Shown one piece after another: positions 60,978-64,000 of a stretch of DNA of 64,000 nt. Every line of letters starts with the position of its first letter. Position 1 is the stretch's first letter. The position numbers and the translations under genes were made by a program. The notes under the pieces were generated by a model. The model was not told the DNA's origin, ran no database searches, and worked only from the letters and a program-made list of their open reading frames with translations. Source of the DNA: Myxococcales bacterium (GTDB lineage: Bacteria; Myxococcota_A; Polyangia; Polyangiales; Polyangiaceae); NCBI GenBank assembly GCA_903642325.1, contig CAHJWM010000019.1, forward strand, positions 29,289 through 93,288, given 5' to 3'.

Positions 60978-62129
60978 ATGTCGGCGCGCCGGGTCGGTGC
61001 TCTCGCTTTGGCCGCGATGTTCGGCGCGTGCTCCAGCTCTTCGTCGTCGCCCCGGCTCGTCAGCGAAAGCGGCGGGGCCAGCGCTACCACCGACGACGGT
61101 GGCGACGGTGGCGACGCCGGCGCGGCCGGCGCGGCCACCGTGGAATCAATCGTCGTGTTCGACGACGCACGCATTTCGAGCCTGGACGGCACGCCAAACT
61201 TCCAAGAGCTCGCGGCCGACGTCGATTGGTCGGGCGGGCCATACCAAAGCGCAACGTTGATCGCGGATTTAAAAACCACGTGCGTGCCGTTTTCTACTTG
61301 GGCGATCAACTCGCCGCCAGCGGGTCAAAATTGGCCGGCTGACTGCGACGCCTTCGACCGAAACTTTGAAATCTCGCTGGAGGGCTCGGAACAGAGGTCT
61401 GGCGCTGGTAAAAGTTCTCCTGGGCTCGAGTTGGTGCGGGCCATCACGCCCTTTGGTGGACCCCTCCGCGTCGAGCGCGATCTGACGGCGATCGTCAACG
61501 CCCGGCCCAAAGGGGGGCGAATGCATGCACGCATCCCTACTTTTGCGGACCCCGCCGGGCTCGTCACCGGCTCAGCTGCGGGTTGGAATGTGTCGCTCCG
61601 CGTAGAGCTCGTGCGCGGCGCTCCGGGTCGCCGCCCGTTGGCCGTCATTCCGCTCTTTTACGGTGACGTGACGAGCGCCGTGGCGAGCTCCGCGCCGTTC
61701 ACTACCCCGAAAGGCACGCGCACCGCGTTTCTGGAATACCGAACTACCGGGCACGGCCAAGCAGCGGGCGACGCGTTCTCGTGCAATGGCCCTGCCGAAG
61801 AATTCTGCAAGCGTCAGCACACGTTGAAGCTGGACGGGGCGATGCTGAAGGCTTTCACGCCTTGGGAAAGTTGCGCAGCCCGCTGCACCCTGTCCAAGAC
61901 GAAAGGGCCAGGCGGCCTCGCTTACTGCACGGAAAACCCGTGCGGCGCGGTCGCGAGCGTGAAAGCGGCACGCGCCAACTGGTGCCCGGGAACGGAAACC
62001 TTGCCGGTCGTCATCGATGCTCCCGCGCTCGCGGCGCCCGGGGCGCACGTGCTTTCGTGGCAAGTCTCCAACGTAGCTGAAGGTGGAAGCGTACGCGTTT
62101 CACTCACCTACTTCGCGTTTGGTGATTGA
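60978..62129 (+). CDS. PNGase F-like lipoprotein
   Basis: A 383-residue predicted lipoprotein: signal peptide ending MFGAC (lipobox), a Ser/Gly/Asp-rich linker, then a two-part jelly-roll. The C-terminal half has TTGHGQAAGDAF, AEEFCKRQHTLKLDG, a cysteine-rich block and ANWCPGTETLP, the order seen in peptide-N-glycosidase F. It may bind or cleave N-glycans of eukaryotic or prey glycoproteins. The ATG at 60978 is chosen over the GTG at 60942 because it gives a proper signal peptide and sits next to the TATAAT. Confidence 0.78.
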   Translation: MSARRVGALALAAMFGACSSSSSSPRLVSESGGASATTDDGGDGGDAGAAGAATVESIVVFDDARISSLDGTPNFQELAADVDWSGGPYQSATLIADLKTTCVPFSTWAINSPPAGQNWPADCDAFDRNFEISLEGSEQRSGAGKSSPGLELVRAITPFGGPLRVERDLTAIVNARPKGGRMHARIPTFADPAGLVTGSAAGWNVSLRVELVRGAPGRRPLAVIPLFYGDVTSAVASSAPFTTPKGTRTAFLEYRTTGHGQAAGDAFSCNGPAEEFCKRQHTLKLDGAMLKAFTPWESCAARCTLSKTKGPGGLAYCTENPCGAVASVKAARANWCPGTETLPVVIDAPALAAPGAHVLSWQVSNVAEGGSVRVSLTYFAFGD

Positions 62130-62169
62130 CTGAAGGGGCATGCGCGGCGAACGCGGCGCCGCACTCTGC

Positions 62170-63537
62170 TCAAAGCAGCGGCGCAATCAAGCGCGCTAAG
62201 TCGTCAATGACGGAGCGCAAGGCACTGGCGGGCGGCGCGCCAAGACAGCTGCTTGGAAAGGTCTGTTCGAACCACTGGCTCAGCCGCTCAATCTCTCCCG
62301 CACCGTTGAAAAACAGGGCGATTTCGTAGTTCAAAAAGAGACTGCGCATGTCGAAATTGGCAGAGCCTACGACACACAATGAGTCGTCCACGAGCAAGGT
62401 CTTGGCATGTAACATTTTGTGGAATCGATGAACGGCAACACCCTCCGCGCTCAGGTCGCGCAGGCAGGACGCGGAGGCCAAATCGGACAGCAGATGGTTC
62501 GAGCGCGCCGGCGTCAGTACCCGCACTTCCACGCCGCGGCGCACGGCGATGACGAGCGCGCGGAGCAGCGCGTCGTCCGGCACGAAGTAAGGCGTCGCGA
62601 TCCAGACCCGTCGCTCGGCACGAAAAATGGCGGTCAAGTCGGCGTCGTAAATCGGGTCGCTGGCACTGTCGGGGCCGCTCGGCACGACCTTCACGGTCAG
62701 TGGTCCGGGCTCGAGCCGAGCGGTCGCCGACAAGCGTTCCCCGCACGCGAATTCCCAATCTGCCCGGAACACCACGTCCAGCTCGTGGACTGCCTCACCT
62801 TCGACCAGCAACGACAGATCCCGCCAGCGCGCTGGATCCGGGCCCGGGCCCATGTACTCGTGGCCCAAATTCATGCCACCGATGATCGCGCGCTGACCAT
62901 CGAACATGGCAATCTTTCGGTGATTGCGCAGATTATTGTGACCTAAAAACGGCAGGTGCACGAGAGGCATGAAGCGCTCGACCCTGCCGCCAGCGCGGAC
63001 CAGCTCGCGCAGAGCGGCACGTGGCGCATGGAAGCGCAGCAGGTCATCGATCAACAACCGCACCTCCACTCCGGCTCGTGCTCGCTCGATCAACGCCTCC
63101 ACGAGCGGACGCCCGGCGTCGTCGTTGCTGAGCACGAAGGTTACGATGCGAATCGTGCGCTCCGCGCCTCGGATCTCGCGTAGAAATGTTTCGAACGCCA
63201 GGACCCCATCGTCGAGCCATTGCACATGAGCGAGCGTCGAATGGGCGCGAGCGCCGAGCGCGGCGTGCTGACCGGTGCCGTCGCTCATGGGTTGCGCTCC
63301 CGGTTCCAGCCTCCGCTTACGTGCGACGCGCTGCTTCAGCTTTCTACCCCCGAACACCAAATATAACGGAATACCGAAGTAAGGAATCAGGATGATCGAA
63401 AGCAGCCATGCGATCGCGGTGCCGACTGGCCGACGGCGTTGGCGGAGCAGCGACAGCACGAGCACGAGCACGAGCACGTTGCTGACGATGGACACTGCAT
63501 GATGGGTGAGGATCCAATGCGGTTCGAGAAAGCTCAT
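62170..63537 (-). CDS. cls: Cardiolipin synthase
   Basis: A 455-residue inner-membrane phospholipase D-type enzyme that condenses two phosphatidylglycerols. Two N-terminal helices (VSIVSNVLVLVLVLSLL and WLLSIILIPYFGIPLYL) anchor it. The first catalytic HKD motif is in NLRNHRKIAMFDGQRAIIGG and the second in KMLHAKTLLVDDSLCVVGSANFD. The ATG at 63537 (MSFLEPHW) is preferred. It is single and convergent with the PNGase F-like gene. Confidence 0.94.
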   Translation of the reverse strand: MSFLEPHWILTHHAVSIVSNVLVLVLVLSLLRQRRRPVGTAIAWLLSIILIPYFGIPLYLVFGGRKLKQRVARKRRLEPGAQPMSDGTGQHAALGARAHSTLAHVQWLDDGVLAFETFLREIRGAERTIRIVTFVLSNDDAGRPLVEALIERARAGVEVRLLIDDLLRFHAPRAALRELVRAGGRVERFMPLVHLPFLGHNNLRNHRKIAMFDGQRAIIGGMNLGHEYMGPGPDPARWRDLSLLVEGEAVHELDVVFRADWEFACGERLSATARLEPGPLTVKVVPSGPDSASDPIYDADLTAIFRAERRVWIATPYFVPDDALLRALVIAVRRGVEVRVLTPARSNHLLSDLASASCLRDLSAEGVAVHRFHKMLHAKTLLVDDSLCVVGSANFDMRSLFLNYEIALFFNGAGEIERLSQWFEQTFPSSCLGAPPASALRSVIDDLARLIAPLL

Positions 63538-63825
63538 CGTCAAGTTCGCATCCGGTCAGGTCGCGCGTGCGCTGCCTTTCGGATTATGTCCGGATTGTGG
63601 CGAGCACGACCGGCGCTCCACCGGCCCAGCCGGCGCATTCTGCCCCGCTCATGACACGAACGCGCTAGTCAGCAGCAAACCACCGTCGTAGCTTCGTGCA
63701 AAATTAGGTGAGCGGCGCCGGTCAGCGCTTGTGAAAGGCGAGCGGTGTAGTATTCCGCCGTCCGATCCGTCTAGCTTCGGGTGATCAGTTTTGGAAGCGC
63801 CCCGCCGGCGCGGAAAGAGAAGTCG

Positions 63826-64000
63826 ATGTTACGCATGTCCCTGCTGGCCGTTTTCGCGGCCGCCTTTGTCGTCAGCGCTTGTGCCAAGGACAACGACACG
63901 CCCGCCGCCGCCCCCGCGCCCTACGCGCCGCCGGCACCGACGACGACCGTTGCGGCGCCGCAACCGGCAGTCATCGCGGCTCCTCCGGCGGCGGCCCCCA
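63826..64000 (+). CDS. Lipoprotein, truncated by the window end
   Basis: The first 58 codons of a predicted lipoprotein. The signal peptide (LLAVFAAAFVVSAC) ends in a lipobox cysteine and is followed by a Pro/Ala/Thr-rich linker. GAAAGAGAAG precedes the ATG. The remainder lies beyond the window, so no domain can be named. Confidence 0.7.
   Translation, partial: MLRMSLLAVFAAAFVVSACAKDNDTPAAAPAPYAPPAPTTTVAAPQPAVIAAPPAAAP

Overview
The window is chromosomal DNA from a GC-rich Gram-negative bacterium, most probably a myxobacterium (Myxococcota, Polyangia-like). The evidence is indirect. Several predicted lipoproteins have the long Gly/Ser/Ala linker after the lipobox that is common in that group. 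The elongation factor G is of the type shared by spirochaetes, planctomycetes, deltaproteobacteria and mitochondria. Genes are mostly monocistronic with frequent strand switches. I see no phage, insertion sequence, CRISPR array, rRNA or tRNA. The gene content looks like ordinary core and lineage-specific chromosome rather than an island.

Layout. 0-10 kb: a VOC protein, an unusual MGS-domain/amidohydrolase fusion, a DUF3175 protein, a hybrid sensor kinase (GAF-PAS-PAS-HisKA-HATPase-REC), a zinc alcohol/formaldehyde dehydrogenase, and an aldo-keto reductase overlapping a large metallophosphoesterase. 10-15.5 kb: a repeat-bearing membrane protein, a protein joining a degenerate DEDDh exonuclease domain to a GIY-YIG nuclease, a hemerythrin, and a lipoprotein/secreted-protein pair. 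15.6-25.3 kb: an EmrA/EmrB-type efflux pair, an ABC half-exporter, a DUF4336-like protein, class II fructose-bisphosphate aldolase, a glycerophosphodiesterase lipoprotein and MscL. 25.4-31.4 kb: PAP2 phosphatase, a LemA-TPM-TPM operon, an outer-membrane protein, YciI, a single-domain response regulator and an ArsR-type regulator.

31.4-42.5 kb: a FadN-like/thiolase beta-oxidation pair, an NhaD-like antiporter, an ammonium transporter behind a hairpin-rich leader, a DUF6496 protein with a probable frameshift, a GlsB-type membrane protein, a spermidine-synthase-like protein and an SF2 helicase. 42.6-51.9 kb: a vWA lipoprotein, DUF1415, a J-domain protein, a diadenylate-cyclase-like (DACNV/DAC) protein, an ATP-grasp/DUF455 pair, a DUF3516 helicase and an SRPBCC protein. 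51.9-64 kb: a very divergent enolase with all catalytic residues kept, uracil-DNA glycosylase, an OmpA-type lipoprotein, DUF1993, SDR, EF-G, an LLM flavin oxidoreductase, a small exported peptide, a PNGase F-like lipoprotein, cardiolipin synthase and a truncated lipoprotein.

There is no single large system. The items most worth follow-up are the MGS-amidohydrolase fusion, the divergent enolase, the DAC-like protein beside an 18-bp repeat, the dead-exonuclease/GIY-YIG fusion, the probable CTG start in the TPM operon, and the hairpin-rich amt leader. Intrinsic terminators are clear downstream of the OmpA gene and the EF-G gene.
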